The notes: generated from the sequence alone by a model not told the origin. Numbered from the stretch's first letter, positions 8,184 to 17,313 are shown. The stretch: DNA of 31,516 bases from JBFLVQ01 sp040758525 (GCA_040758525.1 JBFLVQ010000031.1:1-31516), one strand, 5' to 3'. Numbers and translations are program-made.

Positions 8184-9347
8184 TTAATCATATTTTCTAC
8201 CTGTAAAGGCTTCTCCAGTCGGGTTAGGAGTGTGTTCTTCTAAGTGTGGAGCAGGCTCAGGAACGCTAAGACTGGCAGGGGTTGGTGTCAGCGCACTATT
8301 GACACGAAACTCCTGTGGTGAGGCAATAAAATCAAAACGCTGTTTTATATAAGGATTGGTTCGCACTACCCAAGTATAGGTCTGGTTGGCCTGGAAAAGC
8401 GCCAATTGACTTATGTCTGGTCGGTAAGAATGCTCTCGGGTAATATGGCGTATAATCAACTCGCCTTTGTTATAGACCTCAAGCGCAAAGGAGAGATTGG
8501 GTTTGTCACAATGCCACTGAAAGAGTATCTCTTGAGCAGCAAGTGAGTTGTTAGCTATAGGCGCTAGCGGTTTAATTTCACCGGTAAGAGTGTACTGGTA
8601 GATAAGACCCAAAGTAAGCAGAAGGGCGGCAACCATTAATATTATCCAGAACTTCTTTGGCATCCTATGCCTATATGGTTGGCTTTCTGCCAGGAAGTAA
8701 GGCGAATCCTCTTGATAGAGAGCGAGATCTGATTGGCGTAATACTTTAGTACTTTTTTTCGTGCTTTGGGTAAGCTCACCAGTATTCTTCTTCTCTAGTT
8801 CTACAATCGCATTAATAATTGCCGTCGTCTCATAATCTAATGGTGTCTCGCTGGGCGTCTGATCGCTACTAGTGTTTATTGCATCCGGTGATTTTTTAAT
8901 GTTATCGATCTTGAGTGGAGACGTGATCTTTGGCGGTGGGTTGATAGGGAGCAGTTTACCTGTTTTGCGCTTAGCTCTGCCTTGATGTTCGCGCAACTCT
9001 TGCAACTTCACACGTAACTCTAGATTGGTGGGGGCAAGTTCAATAGCCTTAACAAGTATCTGCTGGGCTTCTACAATGGTAGCAAGATCATCGTTGAGCA
9101 CTTCAGATAGCTTCAGGTAGAAGTCGATACGTTGAGGCGCATAATTTATCGCATCACGGTAATGGTTGAGTGCGCCGGAGCGGTTACCACAGGCAAGCAA
9201 CTCTTCGCCTTCTAAAAAGCTTGCTTCTGCAAGCATCTGTTGTACATTGGCATCGTTGGTTTCACTATCCTCTAATGGTTCTAGCTCAATATCATCGAAA
9301 TCTGTTTCTTGCTCGTCGTTGGCGACTAATTTAATTGATATTTGCAT
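8184..9347 (-). CDS. TPR-containing membrane protein at the end of the pilin operon
   Basis: Protein of 387 residues of unknown function. Residues about 37-115 contain two to three tetratricopeptide-like helical pairs (ALNHYRDAINYAPQ, ILVKAIELAPTN). A long polar, Thr/Ser/Pro/Lys-rich linker follows, then one transmembrane helix (about 233-251, FWIILMVAALLLTLGLIYQY). The C-terminal ~130 residues, outside the membrane if the N-terminus is cytoplasmic, look like an Ig/fibronectin-type beta sandwich (ILFQWHCDKPNLSFALEVYN, TYTWVVRTN). There is no cleavable signal, so a type II orientation is expected. It starts 26 bases after the giant PilX-like gene, with a GGGGG ribosome site. Position suggests a role linked to pilus assembly or an inner-membrane scaffold; this is inference. 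Confidence 0.8.
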   Translation of the reverse strand: MQISIKLVANDEQETDFDDIELEPLEDSETNDANVQQMLAEASFLEGEELLACGNRSGALNHYRDAINYAPQRIDFYLKLSEVLNDDLATIVEAQQILVKAIELAPTNLELRVKLQELREHQGRAKRKTGKLLPINPPPKITSPLKIDNIKKSPDAINTSSDQTPSETPLDYETTAIINAIVELEKKNTGELTQSTKKSTKVLRQSDLALYQEDSPYFLAESQPYRHRMPKKFWIILMVAALLLTLGLIYQYTLTGEIKPLAPIANNSLAAQEILFQWHCDKPNLSFALEVYNKGELIIRHITREHSYRPDISQLALFQANQTYTWVVRTNPYIKQRFDFIASPQEFRVNSALTPTPASLSVPEPAPHLEEHTPNPTGEAFTGRKYD

Positions 9348-9373
9348 ATTCTAACAGCCCCCTTAGCTACCCA

Positions 9374-12300
9374 TTAACGCTGCACAGTACTCTGTTGGAA
9401 ACCCTTGAAGTCGATCAGTTGTAGGAAAGGTGAGGCAGGTGGCAGTGTACAAGGGTTGGTAAAGTCTAGATCAAAGATCCAATCACGCGAGAATGGTGGA
9501 CGATAAACATATTCTGTATCTGCATCGGAGATCACATTCTGGCCAACATAACGCTTAAAAGCGCCATTACCTTGCCGGCTCTTATAGATATTAATCATCG
9601 AGCCAGCATAGCTGACTGCCAAGTTGGCAGTACCATTTTGTCGCCAATCTTCCAAAAAACGAGGAAAGTTATTAAGCCCACCGGAAGAGTATTGAGAATC
9701 TGGTCCCTGATTACGGGAATCAGTACCACTGCCAGTCCAGAAGTTTGGATACCAACTAGGCGTTGAGCCACTTACCATTGCAAAGCGGTAGGCTGAATTA
9801 CGCGCAGAACGGTGGCCAAGGGTTTGATAAGGATTGGTAAAGCTGCGCGCATCTAGCCAACCGCCAATTCCACTCGCGCCACTCCAACTAGAAAATGTAG
9901 CAGTAGTGCCAACACAAGGATTGGAAAGTAGTGTGATTGCGTCTGCAACGATTGCCGCCGGCACATGACAATTAGGCGTACAGTTAGAAATAGGAAGCTG
10001 TCCATAGTAGCGAGCTGGCGAAGTAGGTTGAATAGGATCGGTAACGTCTACTGCTACCGTAAGACCAGGATAAGCATCTTTATCCACAGTACCAGCCTGA
10101 TTCTGTACTGGCACATTATAGTTGCCTAATACATAGACGGGATTTTCTGAAGCGAAAGTCAGTCCCAATGGAGTGTTATTACAGGTTGTATTCGATTGTG
10201 GGCCAGTTGGGAAGAGATTACTGGCATTGACTAATCGTACGCCACGGCGAAACAGTTCAACACGTTGCTCATTTGGCGGCTGAACCGTAACAGGTGGCTT
10301 GACGCTCCAAGATGGTTTGGGGTTAGTTGGTACTTGGGTAATGGCAATAACATTACCTAGCCGTAGTTGTGGGGGGGTAGTGGGCAGATCGCTATATGTA
10401 AGCTCTTCTTGTAATTGATCGGTGTCGAACATTGCATTGTAAGGCGACGTCTCACTGTAATTAGTCCATGTTTCACGTTGTATAAAACAGTCATTGTTAG
10501 AGTCTTGTGGCGATTTGCCATAGTCTTTGTTATCTGTTACACAAGGGTGTTGAGGTGTATATGGCACAGCATCAGACTTACCAGCAGCATTACCAGTATC
10601 ACCACCAGGGTTCCACACTACATCCTCGCGATTGTATTCGCCATCACCAATAATGCTCATTGGGAAAGCGGGATCAGGATTGACTGGCTCCAGCGCAGGG
10701 TTTTTAATATTGACATTGGTACGCAAACGAGGCTCATCACCACGGCGATCGGAGATATAGACGATCCAGCCATTGTCCTGATTTATGGTGATGTTATCCT
10801 GTAGTGCGGCTGCTGTTAGGTGAGTACTCATGGCAAGCTTGTAAGGAGTATCGCCCATTGCTTCAAATAGTCTGTCGAAGTCGCCTTTTAGTAGACGACC
10901 TAGATTACCCATATCAATCTCAACAAGGTTCATTACCCCAGGCTTGTTTACGGTTCTATCCTGTAAGCCAGGCACAGGTCGTTGCGCTGTGCCAGTGTTA
11001 CGTTCGTGTGGTACGCCTTCACGAGTATCATACATATTGATAGGAAAGGGAACCAATGAGCGGTTATTAATAAACCAAGTTGTTTCCCCTCTGGGAGTGA
11101 AGATCGCGTTGCTACGATCTAACAGTGTGGCATTCCTCCTACTCTTGGGTAGGTTTACATTTTCACTCAAGTATGTTGTTCCTACTCTGCTAAGCGTCAC
11201 TCCACTGGCAGGAGCATTGCCAGTAAAATCGATCTTACTATCAGAAAGATTTGACCAAGGCACAGCCGCGCGTTTGATATCAGTGTAGTAACCACCTGGA
11301 TCGGGCTGTGGCTCAGCATAAGGAGTGGTTGTGCCATTATAGCGGGTCAGATAAGTATTGGTAGTGAGTGGTGGAGGTAAACCGCTAGTACGGGTATCTG
11401 GATCATCTTCAATACCGAAAAGCCGTAGTGAGTTATCGTTATAACGATCACGCATAGACATACTGGCATAATAGTCAAACTCTACTCCATTGATACCATC
11501 AACAGATTCCAATACAGGTCTCATTTTGCTGGTATCATTTAGTTCGGCAGGAACGTCTGCCCCTGTCGTCATGCCACCGCCTATCGTGGCTGTTGTATGA
11601 GCAACAGCAAAACGTTGTAGATGAATAATCGAGTTTTCATCAGGATATGCATCAGGGGGAAATTTTGGTGTAAGACGTGGGTAGTAGAAGCTGGTACTAC
11701 CGTTCTTGGTATAGGGTACCGTTACACCAAGATTAAGAATCTCTTCAGTGATATCAAAAGTGCGTCCATCTGCCTTGACGATTTCAACTTTGATCCAGCC
11801 ATGAATACGATAGCCATTAACACGTGCGCCAGTAGGGCGGCCATTAACACTATCTTTGATTTTGGGTTGATAGCCTCTTGGGATCGGCCAACGTTTTCCA
11901 TTCGCGGCATCAGCTTGATAGTACCAGTTAGGATTATTGGCCGCGTCAGTAGTGAAAGTGAGACCATTATCTGTACCGACATTCATACCTAACCAAGGAT
12001 CAGCACCATCAAGTTGGACACCTCCATAAGTGGGTGGAGTAGTGGCTGGTACACTGGGTGGCAACTGATTCTGATAATCTGCCAGGGTAATACGTATACC
12101 TGGCTTGTAGTAATAGCGAGCTGATACCAGTGGCAGCGAGGCAGGTTGATAGTCATTGGGAATGCCGCGCTTGATCAATTCGATAGGATTTACCCCTACT
12201 AGATTTTGAATGGGTAATTGCAGCTTCTTTACACCAACTCGGATCACACCAGGAGGAGGGCTAAAAGTGTTATTGCAACCACTGGCAGGGCGCGAATCGA

Positions 12301-13291
12301 TACTGCCCTCAACCACTTTGTTGCAGTTGTTAATAAGCGGACCTGTATTTGCGCTGCCAGCGTTAAGAGTAACTGTATTAGATGAGTCTTTATAGACCTC
12401 CATTGCGCTACCAGCAAGTGCACCGCCACTCTTCTCGTTACCGATCACCATATGTTTGGCGACAGTAATTTGTGCTGCTGCAGGCTGAATATTGCCACTA
12501 CCGTCTAGTGTGTAGCGCGAGAAGGTGATATCACTCGAACCAGGAGCGCCGGTGAGAAAGAAATCGCTATTGGTATGTACCCAGCCGCCAAAGGACCAAG
12601 TAGGCGGGTTATAGAGTTCGAATTCTGACTCAGTAAATAGGCCAAATTGAAAGAGAGGGAGGAGAATATTGTCAAAATCGCGTACCAGTTGTACGTCTGC
12701 GCCACCACGGTTTTCACTCTCTACTGTGCTAATCATCCGATAGCGGCGTGCAAAGCCTTGTAGACCAGCATAATCGCCCTTCTCGACTTGAATAGTCCTA
12801 GGTGGTCGTATAGGAAATCCACATAGTGTTGCAGGAGAGCCGCTCGATGGTGATGCACTGGGGTTGCAGACATCTATAAAGCAGAAAGGGCGTACATTGT
12901 TTCCTGCCCAACCTAAGTCGTAGATTATCGTTCCAGTAGTATATTGCCCACTATAACTATCAGGTGGTTTGACAACCCGGAAGTTATTCATTAGGGTAGG
13001 ATCTGCTTTCACAACATCACACATACGATTGTAAGAGGGAGAGACAGAGGTAAGAAAGAGTGCACTAAAATCACGCGACATCTGCTCCATCTTGGAATAG
13101 GCAGTATAAAAACCACGTTGTTGTGCTACCTCATAGTTTGAAGAGATTGCATCAGTTGTCGCAACTGTCAGTGAAGCACTAATGTAAATAGTCAGTAGTG
13201 CGAGCAGTAGTGTAACAATGATCAATGCTGAACCACTATCTTCGTGCATATAGAAGCGCTGCCAGGTTCTCTTCAGTCTCTCTATTGTCAT
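9374..13291 (-). CDS. Giant PilX-like type IV pilus minor pilin / adhesin
   Basis: Protein of 1305 residues. Its N-terminus has the PilX layout: a short basic leader, Gly-Ser junction, then a long hydrophobic helix (about residues 20-45, SALIIVTLLLALLTIYISAS) running into an amphipathic helix (NYEVAQQRGFYTAYSKMEQM). The remaining ~1,200 residues are rich in Pro, Asn, Thr, Gly and aromatic residues, with scattered cysteines, as in an extracellular beta-rich protein. Typical PilX proteins have under 250 residues, so this is far larger. A GGGAGGG ribosome site precedes the ATG, and the start lies 9 bases after the pilW-like stop. It is probably exported to the pilus tip or base and may carry the adhesive or surface-binding function. 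No enzyme motif was recognised in the large C-terminal part. Confidence 0.8.
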   Translation of the reverse strand: MTIERLKRTWQRFYMHEDSGSALIIVTLLLALLTIYISASLTVATTDAISSNYEVAQQRGFYTAYSKMEQMSRDFSALFLTSVSPSYNRMCDVVKADPTLMNNFRVVKPPDSYSGQYTTGTIIYDLGWAGNNVRPFCFIDVCNPSASPSSGSPATLCGFPIRPPRTIQVEKGDYAGLQGFARRYRMISTVESENRGGADVQLVRDFDNILLPLFQFGLFTESEFELYNPPTWSFGGWVHTNSDFFLTGAPGSSDITFSRYTLDGSGNIQPAAAQITVAKHMVIGNEKSGGALAGSAMEVYKDSSNTVTLNAGSANTGPLINNCNKVVEGSIDSRPASGCNNTFSPPPGVIRVGVKKLQLPIQNLVGVNPIELIKRGIPNDYQPASLPLVSARYYYKPGIRITLADYQNQLPPSVPATTPPTYGGVQLDGADPWLGMNVGTDNGLTFTTDAANNPNWYYQADAANGKRWPIPRGYQPKIKDSVNGRPTGARVNGYRIHGWIKVEIVKADGRTFDITEEILNLGVTVPYTKNGSTSFYYPRLTPKFPPDAYPDENSIIHLQRFAVAHTTATIGGGMTTGADVPAELNDTSKMRPVLESVDGINGVEFDYYASMSMRDRYNDNSLRLFGIEDDPDTRTSGLPPPLTTNTYLTRYNGTTTPYAEPQPDPGGYYTDIKRAAVPWSNLSDSKIDFTGNAPASGVTLSRVGTTYLSENVNLPKSRRNATLLDRSNAIFTPRGETTWFINNRSLVPFPINMYDTREGVPHERNTGTAQRPVPGLQDRTVNKPGVMNLVEIDMGNLGRLLKGDFDRLFEAMGDTPYKLAMSTHLTAAALQDNITINQDNGWIVYISDRRGDEPRLRTNVNIKNPALEPVNPDPAFPMSIIGDGEYNREDVVWNPGGDTGNAAGKSDAVPYTPQHPCVTDNKDYGKSPQDSNNDCFIQRETWTNYSETSPYNAMFDTDQLQEELTYSDLPTTPPQLRLGNVIAITQVPTNPKPSWSVKPPVTVQPPNEQRVELFRRGVRLVNASNLFPTGPQSNTTCNNTPLGLTFASENPVYVLGNYNVPVQNQAGTVDKDAYPGLTVAVDVTDPIQPTSPARYYGQLPISNCTPNCHVPAAIVADAITLLSNPCVGTTATFSSWSGASGIGGWLDARSFTNPYQTLGHRSARNSAYRFAMVSGSTPSWYPNFWTGSGTDSRNQGPDSQYSSGGLNNFPRFLEDWRQNGTANLAVSYAGSMINIYKSRQGNGAFKRYVGQNVISDADTEYVYRPPFSRDWIFDLDFTNPCTLPPASPFLQLIDFKGFQQSTVQR

Positions 13292-13300
13292 GAGCCCTCC

Positions 13301-14491
13301 CTACACTGGACGATAGTCCGCGCCATAGAAATTTCTTGTATTGAAAGTGCCTTCTAAACTGAATCGGTAGATATAGCCGGCATTTCTGTTGTAAGGGTCT
13401 CGTAATCTAGTATCTCTATCTGCTGCACGCGTCTTGATAAGAACATTTACCTGCCGTATATCAAGCAGACGAAAGTTAGGTGCGGCGCCGCGATTAGCAA
13501 GAGCTGCACTCACTCCTGCAGCAGTACTGCCATAGTAGCCAGGATCGTTTATAAAACCGGACAGGCCAGTAGCGCTAGGATCTGCTACATAGTAACGGAA
13601 CTGTAGATCTTCAATCCCTATTGCGATAATGTTGTCGTAATAGCAGGTCAATGGCGCACCACAGTTATATTCTCGACTATCTGCAGATGGAAAAGCGGCT
13701 GCCGTCATCGCACTGTTGCCACCTCTGGTAGTGTGTGGCGGTGTCAATTGCTCACGCCGTATCAGATTGCCAAATTCATCGACAAAATAGGTTATTAGAG
13801 AAAACTTGTAGAGGCTGATATTGACCCCAGTTTGTGGAATTGGATCAAGTAGTGAAATAGGTCCAGCGGGCGCCTGATTGATTCCATAAGGATCATTAGT
13901 AGCATTATTATCGAGCACAATCTGATTGCCAGAAATTGCTGTCACTACCCCAATCGCAAAGATCTGACCACTACTGAGCAGCACAAAATCGCCCACATAG
14001 AGATTATTGAAAGTAGCATCACTGTTATAGGTGAATCTGGAAGCGCTGTTGTTAATAGTTAATGTGCCACTAAGAGGCAGACCATTATTGAAACTCTGGC
14101 TTACCGAAACCAATGTGATCTGATCGGTACGGCTCATTACTGGACTACTTGGTGCCCAGTTGGCGCCACGTATCAGATTAACGTTATTACCTGGAATAAT
14201 CGGAGTAAGCTCAGTAACCCCAGAAGGTACAACCAGCGGGCGCATAATAGCAGAAGCGCCTAGATTCACACGGGGAGCAAAATTGTAACCAGCATTCTGA
14301 ATATCCCTTGAGATTGCCAGCATTGCTGCACGCGCGTTCTGTTCAATATCCGTAAGGCGAATGGCGGCAGAACGGCTCACTTGGGCAGCACGTAGGAATG
14401 AAAGCAGCGGCCCTATAAGGATCAATGTCAACGCCATTGCAATCAAAAGTTCTACCAGTGTAATACCTGCTTCAGTACGTTGTTGACGCAT
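13301..14491 (-). CDS. PilW-like minor pilin
   Basis: Type IV prepilin-like protein of 396 residues. The leader MRQQRTEAG ends in Gly and is followed by ITLVELLIAMALTLILIGPLLSFL, with Glu at +5 after the predicted prepilin-peptidase cleavage. The length and the later part (YFVDEFGNLIRRE, IGIEDLQFRYYV, RLLDIRQVNVLIKTR) match the PilW family of minor pilins that prime pilus assembly together with FimT, PilV and PilX. A GGAGGGT ribosome site lies just upstream, and only 11 bases separate this gene from pilV. It is inserted in the inner membrane before incorporation in the pilus. Confidence is high for minor pilin and moderate for the PilW label. Confidence 0.88.
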   Translation of the reverse strand: MRQQRTEAGITLVELLIAMALTLILIGPLLSFLRAAQVSRSAAIRLTDIEQNARAAMLAISRDIQNAGYNFAPRVNLGASAIMRPLVVPSGVTELTPIIPGNNVNLIRGANWAPSSPVMSRTDQITLVSVSQSFNNGLPLSGTLTINNSASRFTYNSDATFNNLYVGDFVLLSSGQIFAIGVVTAISGNQIVLDNNATNDPYGINQAPAGPISLLDPIPQTGVNISLYKFSLITYFVDEFGNLIRREQLTPPHTTRGGNSAMTAAAFPSADSREYNCGAPLTCYYDNIIAIGIEDLQFRYYVADPSATGLSGFINDPGYYGSTAAGVSAALANRGAAPNFRLLDIRQVNVLIKTRAADRDTRLRDPYNRNAGYIYRFSLEGTFNTRNFYGADYRPV

Positions 14492-14502
14492 AATTGACCC
14501 TC

Positions 14503-15099
14503 CTACAGTCTGCGGAAGTTAGCCAATCGGCAGATCAATGAAACGGTCTCACGGCTTTTAGTAGGAGTGGTGTAGTAGACTCGTACCTCTATCTCTTTAT
14601 AGCCAGGCTCAGGATCACGTATAAACACCTCGCGGCGAAAATCAAACAATGCAATGGTAGGGTTATCAGTCCTTCCCGTACTAGTGTTGTCATAGATTCC
14701 ATCGGGACCTGGATCAGGCTCAATGCGCATCACATTAGTGCCTAGTCCTGGGCAGTTTATGTTGAAAGCATCAGTACGACCATCATCACAAGTGCCATAA
14801 ACACCATCTGGTCCTGCTATCAACATATCGGTCTCACCCTGTAGAAAACGGCCTGGGGGGATACTGGTTCTATAGCTCAAACTGTCAAAAGTATCAAAAC
14901 CGGGTGGTGAGGATTCTTTGGCAGCAATAATACTCTCCATAATAGTATTAGCCAGTTGTTTAGCGATCTCCTGCTTGCGTGCGCGCTGTGGCAGCGTAAC
15001 ACCTACTACCAGCGTGCCAGCCAGAGCAACTAAGCCTGTGGTCATAATAAGTATGGCAATAATTACTTCTAGTAATGAGAATCCCATAGACGCTTTCAT
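14503..15099 (-). CDS. PilV-like prepilin
   Basis: Prepilin of 198 residues with a very short leader (MKASMG) and the mature start FSLLEVIIAILIMTTGLVALAG, with Glu at +5. The MTTGLVALAG stretch is characteristic of PilV/PulG-type pseudopilins. The rest is a small globular head ending in EIEVRVYYTTPTKSRETVSLICRLANFRRL, a pattern common in PilV heads. An AGGAGG ribosome site stands about 12 bases before the ATG, and the gene starts 14 bases after the fimT-like stop. Within the minor-pilin operon it likely forms part of the tip complex that initiates fibre growth. Confidence 0.88.
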   Translation of the reverse strand: MKASMGFSLLEVIIAILIMTTGLVALAGTLVVGVTLPQRARKQEIAKQLANTIMESIIAAKESSPPGFDTFDSLSYRTSIPPGRFLQGETDMLIAGPDGVYGTCDDGRTDAFNINCPGLGTNVMRIEPDPGPDGIYDNTSTGRTDNPTIALFDFRREVFIRDPEPGYKEIEVRVYYTTPTKSRETVSLICRLANFRRL

Positions 15100-15113
15100 A
15101 TCTTTGCCACCTC

Positions 15114-15806
15114 CTAATCGATCTGTGCTGTCCAGCGTGCTGGAGTAGGAGCAGGAATGTAGCGCCAGAATTTTAGCCCTCCTGTGGCACCATAGAGTGT
15201 AATTGCACGTAGCAATGTAGGGCTTTTACTGACATTGATATCATTGGACGAGAAGAAGAAAGTACGGTATTCCTGGGTGCCTGTATCATCCGCCAGATTA
15301 ACTGCACGACCAGCGGGATCAAAATAGCAGACAAAAGTATTTATACTGGCAAAATCGTGAACAGTAAAACTACGCTCTGGTTGCAAAAAGATCGAGCGAG
15401 TTGCCGTAACTATACTGCTATCATTAATTATTACGCTTAAGGGTAGTTGCTTTACCAGGGTAATCTCTTCATCATTACGCACACTGATACGACCCATATC
15501 GACAAGAGTAATACTCTGTGCCAGAAAAGAGAGCCTACGCTCTGAATTGTTGAGTGTTAGTGTCTGGTCGGTATTAGCCGTGTTTATTACTAAAGCATAA
15601 AATTGCCGACGTGTAATTGCCTGTAGACGACCCTGTCGCATCAGCGTATAAAGGGTGCGAGCAGCATCATCGGTCTTAACCGCGCGACGCATAGGTGCAC
15701 CAGCAATCACTGCCAGGCTGATCAGAATAAGCAGAATAGCTAGCGCTATCAGCAATTCAATGGTACTGAAGCCGACTCTCTGTTTCTTCAGATTCATATA
15801 GACCAA
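15114..15806 (-). CDS. GspH/FimT-like pseudopilin, first gene of the pilin operon
   Basis: Prepilin of 230 residues. The predicted cleavage site is QRVG|FSTIELLIALAILLILISLAVIAG, with Glu at +5, and the head is of GspH/FimT type (RRAVKTDDAARTLYTLMRQGRLQAITRRQFYALVI). The TTG at 15806 has an AGGA ribosome site 7 bases upstream, whereas the in-frame ATG at 15797 is 16 bases from that site, so the TTG is preferred; the two differ by only three leader residues. It heads the five-gene operon of minor pilins and associated proteins that continues down to 8184. FimT proteins prime pilus assembly, and some bind DNA during uptake; whether this one does cannot be told. Confidence 0.85.
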   Translation of the reverse strand: MVYMNLKKQRVGFSTIELLIALAILLILISLAVIAGAPMRRAVKTDDAARTLYTLMRQGRLQAITRRQFYALVINTANTDQTLTLNNSERRLSFLAQSITLVDMGRISVRNDEEITLVKQLPLSVIINDSSIVTATRSIFLQPERSFTVHDFASINTFVCYFDPAGRAVNLADDTGTQEYRTFFFSSNDINVSKSPTLLRAITLYGATGGLKFWRYIPAPTPARWTAQID

Positions 15807-16033
15807 TCTTTGTTCCTGATGTCAGGAGCCCTAAAAATTGCTTCAAGGGGATAGTGCGACCCAGGCAAGACCTTGCTTGCTCGTTAGCTCGCCTTCCAGC
15901 GTTTATCACCAAACGAGGGGATTGATTTCACTAATTCAATTCTGAAGTAATAATCCTGAAGTAATGACAGTAATTTTAATACTAATCTATAAAAGAGTTC
16001 TTAAATTGCTAATTGAAGAAAAGTTAGAAAATA

Positions 16034-16107
16034 GGACGCCTGCACGGTTGAAAACAGGCGTCCACCAATTTATGGTTCTCGACAAAGGGGGACTTTGTCG
16101 TAGAACC
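16034..16107. repeat. Tandem perfect hairpins in a 488-base gene-free stretch
   Basis: No gene was found in 15807-16294. Two strong hairpins lie within it. GGACGCCTG (16034-16042) pairs with CAGGCGTCC (16055-16063) around a 12-base loop. GGTTCT (16074-16079) plus CGACAAAG (16080-16087) pair with CTTTGTCG (16093-16100) plus AGAACC (16102-16107), with one bulged T and a GGGGA loop. A weaker GCTTGG/CCAAGC pairing lies near 16220-16253. The stretch could be a small structured RNA, a miniature transposon remnant or an untranslated leader. Confidence 0.5.
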
Positions 16108-16294
16108 TGGGCTCACCTCAGAACGCAAAAAAAAGAATTTTTTGCTTGCTTGTTTAGAGACAGATGGGCGTGGATTTCGTACAAAAATTTTTGCTCTAGC
16201 AGGAAATTTTTTCCTACACGGCTTGGCTGAACAGAGTTCATTTCCGCCCAAGCTTCTGTTATAAGTTAATTTAGTCCTACAAGGAGTATAAATT

Positions 16295-16696
16295 ATGTAT
16301 GATAACTCAGTTCCACAACGACTACCGGTAGAGATTAATGCTGCGAAGAGCTCACCAGTAGTCGAAATTGTTTGGGACGATGGGCATCGGAGCCAATATT
16401 CGGTTAATACACTGCGCCAAATCTGTCCTTGTGCCACCTGTCGGGAAGGCTCAGGTCAAACCACACACCAGGCAGCTAAATCTGCTAATGTGCCTAAACC
16501 TCGCTTAAGCTTGCCAATATTTAAAGAAGAGAAATATAAGTTAGCAGATATGCATTATGTGGGGAGTTACGCGTTAGGTATTACCTGGCAGGACCGCCAT
16601 CAGAGTATTTATCCCTGGGTTCTACTTAGTGAGGAGTGTCCCTGTAGAGAGTGCACAATACGACGCCAAACCGCCGTTCAGGACCAGGACCGTTAA
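16295..16696 (+). CDS. DUF971 (GBBH-like N-terminal) domain protein
   Basis: Small cytoplasmic protein of 133 residues. The core matches DUF971, the domain found at the N-terminus of gamma-butyrobetaine hydroxylase and as stand-alone bacterial proteins: VEIVWDDGHRSQY, then LRQICPCATCREG, then GSYALGITWQDRHQSIYPWVLL and EECPCREC. Two CPCxxC motifs (Cys44/46/49 and Cys115/117/120) suggest metal binding, either zinc or an iron-sulfur cluster; this is inferred from the cysteines. Stand-alone versions are often linked to iron-sulfur or apbC/mrp contexts, which are not seen here. The ATG has AAGGAG about 8 bases upstream. The gene converges on the small acidic gene with a 22-base gap. Exact function is unknown. 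Confidence 0.88.
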   Translation: MYDNSVPQRLPVEINAAKSSPVVEIVWDDGHRSQYSVNTLRQICPCATCREGSGQTTHQAAKSANVPKPRLSLPIFKEEKYKLADMHYVGSYALGITWQDRHQSIYPWVLLSEECPCRECTIRRQTAVQDQDR

Positions 16697-16718
16697 ATTG
16701 TGCTGGTGGGCTAAAGAT

Positions 16719-16973
16719 TTAACCTGCCGCAGCAGCTTCTTCGTCTTCGATACGGATCTCGATACCTTCCTCTTCACCCAGTGCCTTTTGAAGCATTGCC
16801 AACAGTTCTTCGTCAACACCATTCTGCTCTAGGTAATCAAGCGTGGCGGTATCAATATAGTAATTATCATCGTCTTCGGACTCTTCTTCCAATAGTTCCA
16901 TTAAGATTTCCAACTGCTCTTCGTTAATCTCGCCAAGCACTTCACTGGTATCATGATTGTAAATCTTGGGCAT
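16719..16973 (-). CDS. Small highly acidic conserved protein
   Basis: Protein of 84 residues, strongly acidic, with runs such as EEESEDDDN and GEEEGIEIRIEDEE. The pattern MPKIYNHDTSEVLGEINEEQLEILMELLEEE, written here only as the residue 1-31 region, then YYIDTATLDYLEQNGVDEEL and LLAMLQKALG, looks like a recurring small family I recall from Acidobacteriota and deltaproteobacterial genomes, sometimes carrying a doubtful enzyme name. No catalytic motif or membrane segment is present. A GGGGGA ribosome site precedes the ATG. The gene is convergent with the DUF971 gene. Function unknown. Confidence 0.82.
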   Translation of the reverse strand: MPKIYNHDTSEVLGEINEEQLEILMELLEEESEDDDNYYIDTATLDYLEQNGVDEELLAMLQKALGEEEGIEIRIEDEEAAAAG

Positions 16974-17313
16974 AATGAGTTCCCCCGATATCTATATAGA
17001 TAACGCAAGGGATAACGCAACTTGCTAAAATTGTCAATGGTTGACTTCACTAGTAAAATATTTTCCTAATTTGCCAGCATAGTCGTCAACAGATAGCCGC
17101 TGAATAAGCACAGACCGCACAAGAGATCTACCTTGCAACAATAGCATTCTGCCTATTATTTTTTGGATCAATCTAATAATCTGGCAAGACCTGTGCCGAG
17201 TGTGTGGCAAGCCACGGTAATAACCTGAAGTCACTACTGCTTACATTTCTTTAATGGCAATTTAAGTTAACAGCTCTAGCTAATCGAATTAATAGATAGG
17301 AAGGATTTAGATA
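16974..17313. other. Gene-free stretch upstream of the beta-lactamase
   Basis: An AT-rich 340-base stretch between the divergent acidic-protein and beta-lactamase genes. It must hold both promoters. I see no convincing -35/-10 pair and no strong hairpin. A partial -24/-12-like element near 17182-17196 is judged too weak to call. The AGGAAGG ribosome site of the beta-lactamase lies at its right edge. Confidence 0.5.

Noticed and set aside
10415..11288. Plus-strand open frames opposite the giant PilX-like gene
   Set aside because: Low-complexity translations without domains, antisense to a long conserved-style frame with a pilin N-terminus and a good ribosome site.
17182..17196. TGGCAAGACCTGTGC upstream of the beta-lactamase as a sigma-54 promoter
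   Set aside because: The 10-base spacing is right but GTGC replaces TTGC and the first block is imperfect; there is no activator nearby. It also shows that partial matches occur by chance.
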